Positions 1 to 7,828 of a stretch of 64,000 bases of DNA are shown here, one piece after another. The DNA is from an uncultured Bacilli bacterium. Its GTDB lineage: Bacteria > Bacillota_I > Bacilli_A > RFN20 > CAG-826. The stretch covers positions 1-64,000 of the forward strand of contig CALWDE010000003.1 of assembly GCA_944376605.1 (NCBI GenBank), read 5' to 3'. A model generated the notes under the pieces. The model did no database searches. It was not told the origin of the DNA and saw only the letters and a program-made list of their open reading frames with translations. Each line of letters starts with the position of its first letter. The first letter of the stretch is position 1. A program made the position numbers and the translations under genes.

Positions 1-2
1 GA

Positions 3-71
3 ATTGTTAACAAATTCCATATGAGTCCAGTTATGTACAAAAATAAATTATTGGAAAATCAAATGTTGTAG
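3..71 (+). CDS. 3' end of a gene cut by the window edge, possibly AraC-type regulator
   Basis: An open frame runs in from the left edge and stops at TAG 69-71. Its last residues contain FHMSPVMYKN, which resembles the last helix region of AraC/XylS-family DNA-binding domains (pattern F-x-MSP-x-x-Y-(K/R)). Only 22 residues are visible, so the family call is a guess. A rho-independent terminator at 137-170 on the same strand supports a plus-strand gene ending here. Confidence 0.35.
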   Translation: MVNKFHMSPVMYKNKLLENQML

Positions 72-136
72 TATTAAATAAAGTAAGAGTTAAAAACCCA
101 CGGTCAAAAGAAATGGGGAAAGTTCACTTGAAGCAT

Positions 137-170
137 ACCTATAGTGCCTTGGCAGTATAGGTCTTTTTTT
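137..170 (+). terminator. rho-independent terminator
   Basis: Perfect 7-bp inverted repeat ACCTATA (137-143) / TATAGGT (156-162) with a 12-nt loop, followed by C and seven T (164-170). It probably ends the transcript of the gene cut by the left edge. Confidence 0.7.
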
Positions 171-171
171 G

Positions 172-611
172 TTTATCTTCTGATGTGTTTTAAGTGTCGT
201 TAATTTTAGTTATGCCCATCATAGGGGCGAACTACAAGAGAATTTTATATTATTGGAGTTACTCTTGATCATATTTTCTAAAGATGTTCATTTGTCATAT
301 AAAGCATGTTCACGGAAGAAGAGAACATCTTGGGAACATCCTCTATAAACGGAAGTGAACGCCTTATGCTGTGAGAAGATTCTTGCAGCATAAAGGAGAA
401 CGCATCCTCTTTTATCTTTTACTACTGAAAAACAATTACGATTCACCTATATTTTTAAGTAGTCACATTAGACAATAGATGTTATGGAGGGGACTACTCT
501 ATTTTTTGAGAAGTAGTTAGTAATTCATATAGGAAAAGATCTTGTTTTTAAAAGAAAAAGAAATTCACAGAATCTTATTAAGAATAACTTTAATAACGAG
601 ATAAAAGAGAA
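172..611. other. intergenic region with nested inverted repeats, no gene
   Basis: No convincing coding frame is visible. Inverted repeats: GCCC/GGGC around 212-228; GTTCAC (308-313) with GTGAAC (355-360); and a perfect 8-bp pair TTATGCTG (364-371) / CAGCATAA (386-393). The last two lie side by side, so 304-395 could fold as a two-hairpin RNA. No promoter or T-rich terminator directly flanks them, so RNA-gene status is unproven. Confidence 0.4.
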
Positions 612-1967
612 TTAAAGCAGATTAAAATCAATAAAATCAGCCATATAGTATGGCAGATTTAAAATTTTCGTATCTTTGTTAAATGACAAGTTTTTCTCGT
701 AGAACTTTAGACATCTTAGATTGGCATTACCATAAGATTCAGGATATTTTGCTAATGTGGATAAAGATTTGGACTTAGCGTTTGTTGCTTTAACCTCAAT
801 TGCAATAGGTCCCTGATTCGTTTCCGTAATAAAGTCCACTTCTAGTCGATTTGGTTTTTGATAGTAGCAGAGGTTGATTTCTTTGCTTTTCAATAAAGAA
901 CAAACTACATTTTCATAAATCGCGCCTTTATAAACTCCACTATTTCCTGATAGCAATATTTCTTGTGCGATTTTTCCGTAAGAGGGTAAAACAAGCGCAA
1001 CATCCGCAAAATACAATTTGAATTGGTCTTCGATTCGATAAAAATTAAGGGGAATTTCAATAGATTTTATATTATTAATTTTGTAAGCTAACCCAGCTCC
1101 AACTAGCCATTCAATTGCATCATAAAAAGTGCTTGCTCGCGCATTTTTCGCGATGCAAGAGTATTGAAATTTATTATTTTCTTTTGCTAGTTGGTGTGGC
1201 ACGGATTGATAAACAAGTAGTATTCTTTCAAATAATTTATTATCTCTAGTGACAATGTTTTGCGAATTAATATTTCGACCAAAGTCGTTGATATAGGTAT
1301 TTATTAAGTCTTCTTGGGTATGAAAAACTATATCAAAATTTTGGCTTTCGATAAACTTAGAAACAATTTCCGGCATACCGCCTACAATCAAATATTGTTG
1401 AAATAGTTCTAAAACTTGTTGATGAATAAAAGGATCCATTGCCTCTTTTTTAGCAATCGAATTTTCAATATAAGGAATTAACATCTCTCTATTTAAGGCA
1501 AGTAGGAACTCCTTAAAGTTCATAGGATACATCGTTAAATATGTCTCAAATCCTACAGGAACAGATCTGGAAAAATCTTGATTGTAGTTTTGTATTCCAA
1601 GTAGAGACCCGCTACAAATAACGTCGTATCTTTTGTCTAGATAAAAATATTTTAAAGAAGCTCTAGCCTTTGCACATTCTTGAATTTCATCGAAGAAAAT
1701 AATTGTTTTTCCAGGCACAAAATGGACACCAGAAATTTTTGTAGAAATTAAGGAGGTAATGCGGTCAATATTAAAATCGCCTTCAAAAATTTGTGAGAAA
1801 GTTATGTCGCTTCTAAAATCAATATAAATTACATTTTCATAGTTCTTCTTACAAAATTCTAAAATAGTCGTAGTTTTACCTACTTGTCTTAATCCCTTAA
1901 CGATCAAGGGTTTTCTGGAGCCACTTTTCCAGTTCTCTAGTTTTTCTTCAATTAAGCGTTTAAACAT
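612..1967 (-). CDS. AAA_14/DUF4143 family ATP-binding protein (copy 1)
   Basis: 451-residue P-loop ATPase. Walker A is GLRQVGKTT (about residues 25-33) and Walker B is IIFFDEIQE (90-98). The C-terminal DUF4143 part contains a nuclease-fold-like E-V-D...E-V-K signature (EVDF then IAIEVKA), similar to PD-(D/E)xK active sites. The family is widespread in Bacteria and Archaea and its cellular role is not settled. It stands alone, facing away from the other ATPase at 2492, and imperfect 32-bp repeats lie in its upstream region (2022-2117). It belongs to a different subgroup from the copies at 2492 and 25295, whose Walker A begins GPKW. Confidence 0.85.
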   Translation of the reverse strand: MFKRLIEEKLENWKSGSRKPLIVKGLRQVGKTTTILEFCKKNYENVIYIDFRSDITFSQIFEGDFNIDRITSLISTKISGVHFVPGKTIIFFDEIQECAKARASLKYFYLDKRYDVICSGSLLGIQNYNQDFSRSVPVGFETYLTMYPMNFKEFLLALNREMLIPYIENSIAKKEAMDPFIHQQVLELFQQYLIVGGMPEIVSKFIESQNFDIVFHTQEDLINTYINDFGRNINSQNIVTRDNKLFERILLVYQSVPHQLAKENNKFQYSCIAKNARASTFYDAIEWLVGAGLAYKINNIKSIEIPLNFYRIEDQFKLYFADVALVLPSYGKIAQEILLSGNSGVYKGAIYENVVCSLLKSKEINLCYYQKPNRLEVDFITETNQGPIAIEVKATNAKSKSLSTLAKYPESYGNANLRCLKFYEKNLSFNKDTKILNLPYYMADFIDFNLL

Positions 1968-2021
1968 ACAAAGATTTTATTGATGAAGTTGACTACATTC
2001 AACCATCTTATCAATTGATAT

Positions 2022-2117
2022 GCCGTATTTTTTGTCAATTTAGCACTTTTTACGGCGTATAAAGTGTAAAAATGACACTTTTTACGGCGAATCATCGTAA
2101 GAGATATTTTTCACGAT
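2022..2117. repeat. imperfect 32-bp tandem repeat upstream of ATPase copy 1
   Basis: Units at 2022-2053 and 2054-2085 share a G(C/G)CGTAT head and a CACTTTTTAC tail; a third unit (2086-2117) keeps only the GGCG(A/T)AT head and an approximate tail. An inverted pair AAAGTGT/ACACTTT lies inside. The array is about 55-150 bp 5' of the minus-strand start at 1967, so it could be an operator. Confidence 0.5.
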
Positions 2118-2265
2118 GAGATTTGCGGAAAGAATTAACCTATCGAATTAAGCCGCTTTGAGAATGCTTTTTATTCCCAAAAGAAGTAAAAATTAGTGTG
2201 CTAGGTTAAGCCACTTGGGAAGAGATGACACCAAGGAAATAAAACAATAAAATTGTATAAAAAGT

Positions 2266-2314
2266 TGAACTGCACCCCAAATCCTGGACTAACCAGGAGG
2301 AGGGGTACGGTTCA
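2266..2314. repeat. inverted-repeat hairpin resembling two abutted IS ends (mini-element remnant)
   Basis: TGAACTGCACCCC (2266-2278) is matched in inverse orientation by GGGGTACGGTTCA (2302-2314), 11 of 13 bases, with an inner stem CCTGG/CCAGG. The outer sequence, starting TGAACTG and running into CCCC, looks like terminal inverted repeats of IS3-family (IS150 group) elements. No transposase remains. A structured RNA hairpin is the alternative, but there is no T tract. Confidence 0.4.
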
Positions 2315-2392
2315 TAAATAATGATCTTTTTTTGCATTTGTGAAAGACAGTTATTTACTCACAAACCATAAATAGATACCTCTTACGGAATT

Positions 2393-2461
2393 GCCATTTC
2401 TTCGATTAATTACTCGCCATTTCTTCGACTAATTGCTCGCCATTTCTTCGATTTTTGTTGT
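2393..2461 (+). repeat. three 23-bp tandem direct repeats upstream of ATPase copy 2
   Basis: Units start at 2393, 2416 and 2439, each exactly 23 bp with the core GCCATTTCTTCGA; the third diverges in its last eight bases. The array ends 30 bp before the ATG at 2492, upstream of an AT-rich -10-like stretch (TATAAA near 2478). Position and phasing suggest a protein-binding array that controls the ATPase gene. Confidence 0.75.
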
Positions 2462-2491
2462 TACCATAATTTTTAAATATAAAATAGAGGC

Positions 2492-3763
2492 ATGAAAAAA
2501 GGTTATTTACCACGTTTATTTGATGAAACATTAGAGTTTTCTTTAAGGAGCAAAGGCGCAGTTCTTGTTGTTGGCCCAAAGTGGTGCGGAAAGACGAGAA
2601 CGTGTTCTCGTCATGCTAGAACCATCATTGAGATGTTGCCAGCAGACACAAGAAAACAAAATGTGTTGTTTGCTAAAAACGCTCCCTCCTTATTCTTGTC
2701 TCAAGGTCCAAAACCAATCCTAATTGATGAATGGCAAATCATTTCATTCATTTGGGATTCCATTAAGACGGAAGTGGATAAAAACGATGAGTTTGGTCAA
2801 TTTATTTTAACGGGAAGCGTAACAGATCGAATTGCTTATGATAGTGAGGAAAAAGAAGAACAAGAAAGACACACTGGAAACGGAAGAATCACGATTAAAA
2901 AATTAAGAACAATGTCTCTTTTTGAAAGCGGCGATAGTAATGGTGCCGTTTCTCTTTCAAAGTTAGGGGATGGCGTCTTTGAACAAGCGATATCAAATGC
3001 TAGTATTGAAGACTATGCTTTTTGGATTTGCCGTGGTGGTTGGCCGCTTGCAATCGGTGAAAAGGAAGATGTTGCTTTGCAGCAAGCGGTTGATTATTAC
3101 GATGTGCTTTGCAAGGAAGATATGTTTTCCTTAAGAGATATCAAATTTCAAAAAAATACTGATGTTGCTGAAAAAGTAATTCGATCCTACGCTAGAAATA
3201 TAGGTACTTCATGCGCAAGTTCACTCATCGCTAATGATGTTGGAATTGATAAAGAAACGTTGAACAAGTTCGAAGAAGCGCTACAAAGACTTTACATTTT
3301 AGATAATGTTAGAGCGTGGAGCACGAATTTAAGAAGTAGAACTGCTATAAGAACGAAAGATGTTCGTTATTTTGTTGATCCATCCATCGCTACTGCCGCT
3401 TTGGGACTAACACCTTCGTCTCTTTTTAAAGATATGAACTATTTTGGTTTTTTATTTGAATCATTAGCGATTAGAGATTTAAAAATATATAGCGAATCCA
3501 TAAACGCGAAACTTTATCACTATCGAGACAAAAGAGGACTTGAGGCTGATGCAGTCCTTGTTTATAAAAATGGCGCCTTTGCTCTTATTGAAATAAAACT
3601 AGGCGATGATGAAGCAATTGATGAGGCAGCAAAAAATCTTCTTAAACTTCAAGAAGACTTAATCCAAAAACCACTTTATCTTATGGTGATAACAAAATCA
3701 CGCTACGCCTATAAAAGAGACGATGGTGTATATGTTGTCCCACTAGCAACCCTTCGTAATTAG
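2492..3763 (+). CDS. AAA_14/DUF4143 family ATP-binding protein (copy 2)
   Basis: 423-residue P-loop ATPase. Walker A GPKWCGKT (about 28-35), Walker B-like ILIDEWQ (near 80), sensor-like FILTGS, and a conserved CRGGWP block near 180. The C-terminal half ends in GLEADAVL...ALIEIKLG, the D...E-x-K arrangement of a restriction-nuclease-like fold. It is clearly the same subfamily as the gene at 25295-26590: shared GPKW-x-GKT, CRGGWP, FGF(L/I)FE and GLEAD motifs. The start follows AGAGG at 2485-2489. The substrate is unknown; 23-bp tandem repeats precede it. Confidence 0.85.
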   Translation: MKKGYLPRLFDETLEFSLRSKGAVLVVGPKWCGKTRTCSRHARTIIEMLPADTRKQNVLFAKNAPSLFLSQGPKPILIDEWQIISFIWDSIKTEVDKNDEFGQFILTGSVTDRIAYDSEEKEEQERHTGNGRITIKKLRTMSLFESGDSNGAVSLSKLGDGVFEQAISNASIEDYAFWICRGGWPLAIGEKEDVALQQAVDYYDVLCKEDMFSLRDIKFQKNTDVAEKVIRSYARNIGTSCASSLIANDVGIDKETLNKFEEALQRLYILDNVRAWSTNLRSRTAIRTKDVRYFVDPSIATAALGLTPSSLFKDMNYFGFLFESLAIRDLKIYSESINAKLYHYRDKRGLEADAVLVYKNGAFALIEIKLGDDEAIDEAAKNLLKLQEDLIQKPLYLMVITKSRYAYKRDDGVYVVPLATLRN

Positions 3764-3813
3764 TATTTGCTAGAAGCATGAAATAATGGAATGTTCTAAC
3801 TCTTGAAATCGGA

Positions 3814-3880
3814 AAGGTTTCTTAAAACCTTCTTTTCGTAAAAAAGAGAAATCTTCTGTTTTACGTGTACTTCTCTTTTT
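3814..3880 (+). terminator. two adjacent hairpins ending the ATPase transcript
   Basis: AAGGTTT (3814-3820) / AAACCTT (3825-3831) is followed by CTTTT. Right after it comes a perfect 10-bp pair AAAAAGAGAA (3841-3850) / TTCTCTTTTT (3871-3880), which is symmetrical and could end transcription on either strand. The stems are AT-rich, so strength is uncertain. Confidence 0.5.
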
Positions 3881-4077
3881 AAGTTTGGGATTTCATAGGA
3901 TGTAACCATTAGTTTTGTTTTTCTAAAACGAGATAGGTAGTTCTAGTTTTTGCGCGTTTCATCAAAAGGAGAGAAGAAAGAGATATTGGTGTCTTTCCTC
4001 TTTTTATTTCGTCTCTATATCAGGAGTCTAGTGAAGACTATCTTTTCTAAAATCTATATCCATCAAGCTTTAAAGAA

Positions 4078-4109
4078 AAAGGTTAGATTATTGTTTATAC
4101 CTAACCTTT
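4078..4109. repeat. 9-bp perfect inverted repeat in intergenic DNA
   Basis: AAAGGTTAG (4078-4086) and CTAACCTTT (4101-4109) flank a 14-nt loop. The stretch from 3881 to 4256 otherwise shows no gene with a plausible start. It could be a weak terminator for the minus-strand gene at 4257-5108 or an RNA hairpin. Confidence 0.4.
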
Positions 4110-4256
4110 ACTCTTTAAATAGGGAACACAATCTAACTAAGAAATTTGGCTTATTACAACGAGGTCATATTTAACAAATGAAAGCAATAAATTAAGAATT
4201 ATTAATATACTTTGTAGCACTCTATTACTTATCTCTTTTTGTCATTGAACTGCTTT

Positions 4257-5108
4257 TTATCTTTCAAATTTCTTGCTTCCGATTGTCTTATGAAAATTCA
4301 TGATGAGTCTTTCCACATCAGGATCAATCATGAAATATAAAAACTTATCTTCAAATTCTGATATCTGTTCTTTTTGATAGAAAGCTTCCGCGATTGCTCC
4401 CGCCATCGCACTCGTGGTGTCACAGTCTCCGCCAATCGATACACAGTTTCTAATCGTGTCTTCTAACCCATTAGAAATTAAAAAACAGAAGATTGCTTGA
4501 GGAACTGATTTTTGGCAAATTTCTGAAAAACGATAAGTATGGATAAGTTCCTCATAGTTTAACTGCGCGATCTCTGGATAATAATCGCGAATCATTCTGT
4601 CTTTGATTTCTTCTTTTGAAGCACCATGCAAGGCTAAATAAATCGCCATTGCTACTGCTTCAGCTCCTTTTATTCCTTCCGTATGGTTATGTGTAATTTC
4701 TGTAACTGTTTTCGTAAGGATTTTTAGTTCGCCTTCAGTGTTAGCAATCCAGCTAACGGGAGAAATTCTCATTGCAGAACCATTTCCATAAGAATTGTAA
4801 GGTTTAGCTATATGACCGCTTTTTTGGCACGCTAAGCACCATTCATAAAACATCGCGCCAAAACCTGCTCCTTTATGGCTTGACCATATTGTTACAAACT
4901 CTTTCGCTAAATCTTCTTTTAAATCATTTAACGATTTTTGGTCGTATTTAATCGGATAATGCTTCATCAATGCTTTCGCAACAGCAATTGTTAGATAAGA
5001 ATCATCCGTCATTCTCATTTTGTTATTTAAAATATCAAAAGTCTTAGTCTTACATGGCTCAAATTCATAAATAGAACCAACCATATCTCCAATAATTGCT
5101 CCTAGCAT
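4257..5108 (-). CDS. ADP-ribosylglycohydrolase family protein
   Basis: 283 residues of the DraG/ARH fold. The dinuclear-metal signatures are visible: GAIIGDMVGS at the N-terminus, MTDDSYLTIAVA (the TDD motif) around residues 33-44, and GGDCDTTSAMAGAIAEAFY near 230. Family members remove ADP-ribose from proteins, nucleic acids or small molecules. The substrate here cannot be read from sequence. A cluster of TTTTGCC/GGCAAAA sites lies 90-150 bp upstream. Beyond those sites is a remnant of a Fic (AMP-transferase) gene. The two are neighbours, but a functional link is only a guess. Confidence 0.88.
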   Translation of the reverse strand: MLGAIIGDMVGSIYEFEPCKTKTFDILNNKMRMTDDSYLTIAVAKALMKHYPIKYDQKSLNDLKEDLAKEFVTIWSSHKGAGFGAMFYEWCLACQKSGHIAKPYNSYGNGSAMRISPVSWIANTEGELKILTKTVTEITHNHTEGIKGAEAVAMAIYLALHGASKEEIKDRMIRDYYPEIAQLNYEELIHTYRFSEICQKSVPQAIFCFLISNGLEDTIRNCVSIGGDCDTTSAMAGAIAEAFYQKEQISEFEDKFLYFMIDPDVERLIMNFHKTIGSKKFER

Positions 5109-5193
5109 CTTATAGGCACCCCTTTCTCTTTAACTTCTTAAAATCACGAAAGATTTTGTTGTAATAAGTTTACCATCTAACAATAGGAAATGA

Positions 5194-5256
5194 TTTTGCC
5201 TGTATCGGCAAAATTGCCATAAATTACAGATAGATGAATTTGCATTTTTGCCGATA
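5194..5256. promoter_or_regulatory. operator-like cluster of TTTTGCCGATA sites
   Basis: TATCGGCAAAA (5203-5213) and TTTTGCCGATA (5246-5256) form a perfect 11-bp inverted repeat. TTTTGCC (5194-5200) adds a tighter inverted pair with GGCAAAA (5207-5213). The sites lie between the divergent ADP-ribosylglycohydrolase gene and the Fic remnant. They look like binding sites for a dimeric repressor, perhaps one once encoded with the lost Fic gene. Confidence 0.5.
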
Positions 5257-5257
5257 A

Positions 5258-5449
5258 TGTAGATTACTACTTTTTAAGGAGTGCCTAAAATACAATATTG
5301 TGCCATTTATTATCGATGAAGAACTGAAGTTATCTTATTATCGTGGTTTAAAAGAATGGAAAAGGGAACGTGGTTATTTACGGGACACTTGCCTTTCTGC
5401 ACAAGACAAATTTAAACGATACCTTGATTATTTTAAGGTGCCATATTAA
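5258..5449 (+). pseudogene. remnant of a Fic family protein (C-terminal end only)
   Basis: After an in-frame TAA (5255-5257) the frame stays open to TAA at 5447-5449. It encodes about 63 residues including LLFKECL, VPFIIDEELKL, YYRGLKEW and DTCLSAQDKFKRYLDYF. That is the conserved tail of one group of Firmicutes Fic-domain proteins (recognised from memory of the family). The catalytic HPFxxGNGR motif and everything upstream are missing, and no start codon or ribosome site is present, so this is a decayed gene. Confidence 0.65.
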
Positions 5450-5487
5450 GTTGTTTGTCTATTGGCAGGCTGAAAGGATGAAATAAT

Positions 5488-5982
5488 ATGTTGCTTTCTA
5501 TGAAAAGACTTAACCTAACGTTAGGGGTGCTATTTTTTAGTGTATCTTTGGCTTCGTGTACTTCATCTTTTAAACCTATTTCACCTGGGGAGTATTTTCC
5601 TGTTAATGTTCTTAAAGATGAAGAAGAGAAAACTTTTGACGAATTTACTATAGAACTTGAAGAAATTAGTAGAGAAGAGTTTGAAAGTCAAAAATATAAC
5701 GCTTTTGAAGATCCGTGGTCATTAAGAGACTATAACCGCGAAGATATTTATTTATCCTTTGATTTAAGAGTTGTAGATGAAAGGACTCAGCAATCAATTC
5801 CGATTAAATGTTATGATTTCTTTGTAGAAGAGACGTATTGGAAAGAATTTCAAATTAAAGCTGAAAGTAACATATTTAATTTAACTTTTATTCATTACAC
5901 ACCACTAGATAACATTATTAGTTTTACTATTCAGTTAAATGAAAAAACGATAATCACTGAATATCAATTAGAAAGAAGGTAG
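5488..5982 (+). CDS. small predicted lipoprotein of unknown function
   Basis: 164 residues. A hydrophobic signal segment ends in SLASC (lipobox, Cys near residue 24), so it should be lipid-anchored outside the membrane. The remainder is acidic and soluble with no family I recognise. A ribosome site GAAAGGA lies about 10 nt before the ATG. A second in-frame ATG four codons in (5500) gives a more usual MKRLNL signal peptide and may be the true start. Confidence 0.7.
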   Translation: MLLSMKRLNLTLGVLFFSVSLASCTSSFKPISPGEYFPVNVLKDEEEKTFDEFTIELEEISREEFESQKYNAFEDPWSLRDYNREDIYLSFDLRVVDERTQQSIPIKCYDFFVEETYWKEFQIKAESNIFNLTFIHYTPLDNIISFTIQLNEKTIITEYQLERR

Positions 5983-5986
5983 ATTA

Positions 5987-6234
5987 TTAAGAAATTGCTT
6001 TGGCTTTAACTGCAAGCATCTGATTGCTTTGATTTAACAGAATTGGAAACATTTCACCAAATGCTTGAAGGACATAACAGGTTGTGACTATTGATAAAAC
6101 AGAGTATTTCTCTTTTAATTTTTTAGAAAGAATATAGAAATTAATATGAATAAAGCAAAATAAGCACTGTATTCGTGATAATTTGTTTTAGCGGGAATTC
6201 TTACAGCGAGCAAATTACGATTTATAAAACTCAT
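5987..6234 (-). pseudogene. small two-segment membrane protein gene split by a -1 frameshift at a slippery A6 run
   Basis: An ATG (6232-6234) overlaps the TGA of the upstream ATPase in ATGA fashion and opens a 39-codon frame, MSFINRNLLAVRIPAK... with a hydrophobic stretch, ending in TAA (6115-6117). The -1 frame continues from the same place as KEKYSVLSIVTTCYVLQAFG... to TAA at 5987-5989, with a second hydrophobic stretch. The joint, read on the minus strand, is A_AAA_AAT then TAA, a textbook -1 slippery heptamer directly before a stop. Decay, homopolymer phase variation and programmed frameshifting all remain possible. I do not recognise the family. Confidence 0.45.
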
Positions 6235-7463
6235 ATTGAGGAAATTGGAATACAAAATACTTTATCGTCTAGTTTATAAATCGTCTCGGTATTACAAATT
6301 AGATAAGAATAACCAAGTTGATAATTGGAATCTTTTAATTTAGAAAAGCTTTTAATATCGTTTTTATTAAAGCTAACTCCCGATTTGCATTCAATGCAGT
6401 GCAAGATTCCGTCTTCTAAGATAATTAAATCAATTTCATTTTGATTTTTATCTCGATAGTAATAAAAATTATCTTTAATTCCGTTATTCAAAAATGATTT
6501 TCTAATCTCATTAATAATATATGTTTCAATAAATCTCCCGTTAAATATGGAATTTCTTAAGACATTTTCATTATTTAATCTAGCTAAATAGCAAGCCAAT
6601 CCAGTATCGGAAAAATAAAGTTTTGGTCTTTTAACAATTCTTTTTGCAATCGATAATTCATGATACGGCTCAAGAAGATAAATGATATCCCCAGCTAGTA
6701 ACACGCTAATCCATGATTTAATTGTATCAACTTTAACTCCAAGAGCTTTCGCTATGGTGTCATAGACTAGTTCTTGGCCAGTTAAAGAAGCTAAAATTTC
6801 TAAAAACTTTTGAAATCTCAGTTTATCTTTAAGATTAATTAACTGAGATACATCTCTTTCTATATAGGTACTAACATAGTTTGAATAAAACATGTTTAAA
6901 TCTAAATTTGGATTATCGTAAAGTTCTGGATACATTCCTTTCACAATTAACTTATATAATTCATCTACATTTAATTTAAAATCGTTGCTTTTTTTCGCTA
7001 ATTCGAAAGGATCAAAACTCATTTTAGATTCATTCACATTATAAATTTCTCTCGTACTTAAAGGAGACATTTTCACAATAGCAACTCTTCCAGCAAGAGA
7101 TTGCGTAACTCCTTCCATTAGTTCATAAGTTTGAGAGCCAGTTAAAATAAACATTCCATAATTATTGCCTTTTTCTAGTTTTTCTTTATTGACGATAGCC
7201 TCAATAACTTCAAATAACTTAGGAGCATATTGCACTTCATCAATAATAAGAGGCCAATGATGCAACTTTAAAAACATCTCCGGGTCATCTATCGCTAAAT
7301 TTCTTTCTCTAAGATCATCTAAAGAGACATAGTTAAAACCTATTTCTTGCTTCAGAGAATAACATAAAGTTGATTTGCCAACTTGCCTAGACCCAGTAAT
7401 TAAAGTAACTGGTTTATTTTGAATACATGTAAGTATCGTTGCCTTTATTGTTCGATTAATCAT
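6231..7463 (-). CDS. AAA_14/DUF4143 family ATP-binding protein (copy 3)
   Basis: 410 residues. Walker A GSRQVGKST (about 23-31), Walker B LIIDEVQYAP (near 72-81), and FILTGSQTYELM as sensor region. C-terminal DUF4143 with YYRDKNQNEIDL and CIECKSG, the nuclease-like D...E-x-K core. This is the SRQVGKS subgroup, the commonest form of the family and distinct from copies 2 and 4. Its stop overlaps the start of a small frameshifted membrane ORF (ATGA), which suggests the two were once translationally coupled. Confidence 0.87.
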   Translation of the reverse strand: MINRTIKATILTCIQNKPVTLITGSRQVGKSTLCYSLKQEIGFNYVSLDDLRERNLAIDDPEMFLKLHHWPLIIDEVQYAPKLFEVIEAIVNKEKLEKGNNYGMFILTGSQTYELMEGVTQSLAGRVAIVKMSPLSTREIYNVNESKMSFDPFELAKKSNDFKLNVDELYKLIVKGMYPELYDNPNLDLNMFYSNYVSTYIERDVSQLINLKDKLRFQKFLEILASLTGQELVYDTIAKALGVKVDTIKSWISVLLAGDIIYLLEPYHELSIAKRIVKRPKLYFSDTGLACYLARLNNENVLRNSIFNGRFIETYIINEIRKSFLNNGIKDNFYYYRDKNQNEIDLIILEDGILHCIECKSGVSFNKNDIKSFSKLKDSNYQLGYSYLICNTETIYKLDDKVFCIPISSI

Positions 7464-7828
7464 AAAAATAATTCCTAGTTCAATTATGCATTGGTATTTT
7501 TTCTAGTACAACTGGAAATTTTACTAAATCCTCATAAGTACATTATTAAACCCTCTGGAAAGATAATGTCTTAAAGAACTTTGTTACTTTCCAAACTCAA
7601 CGCAAGAAATGCTCTTTTTTATCTTTTGTGCAATAAGCTTGTTACTTAGAAGCTGGATTTTTCAACGTCTTTGCATGAAAAATTGACTATAAATAAGCGA
7701 ACAAAGAAAGAGAAAACTCTCATACAGGCATCTCTTCTTAAATATCTATCTATGGTGAGTTAAAATCATAAGGAAGAAAAGAGATTTCTCTTCTTCCATT
7801 ATTTGCATCTAGTTTCTTTGAGGTCAGC
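7464..7828. promoter_or_regulatory. intergenic leader before pnuC with two hairpins
   Basis: No gene seen. An 8-bp inverted repeat ATTTTTCA/TGAAAAAT lies near 7656-7686. A stronger hairpin GGAAGAAAAGAGA (7772-7784) / CTCTTCTTCC (7788-7797) sits 31 bp before the pnuC ATG, upstream of the ribosome site TGAGGT. The hairpin lacks a T tract, so it is not a normal terminator. It could be part of a leader control element, as pnuC genes are sometimes riboswitch-controlled, but I cannot match a known class. Confidence 0.35.

Noticed and set aside
3950-4174. Possible 74-residue protein on the plus strand
   Set aside because: TTG start, no ribosome site, composition of translated noncoding AT-rich DNA, and it runs through a hairpin (4078-4109).
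5302-5449. A real short gene instead of a Fic remnant
   Set aside because: No start codon with ribosome site; sequence matches only the last part of a much longer family.
7464-7828. NAD+-II or preQ1-type riboswitch before pnuC
   Set aside because: Hairpins are present but I could not match the conserved core of any riboswitch class by eye.
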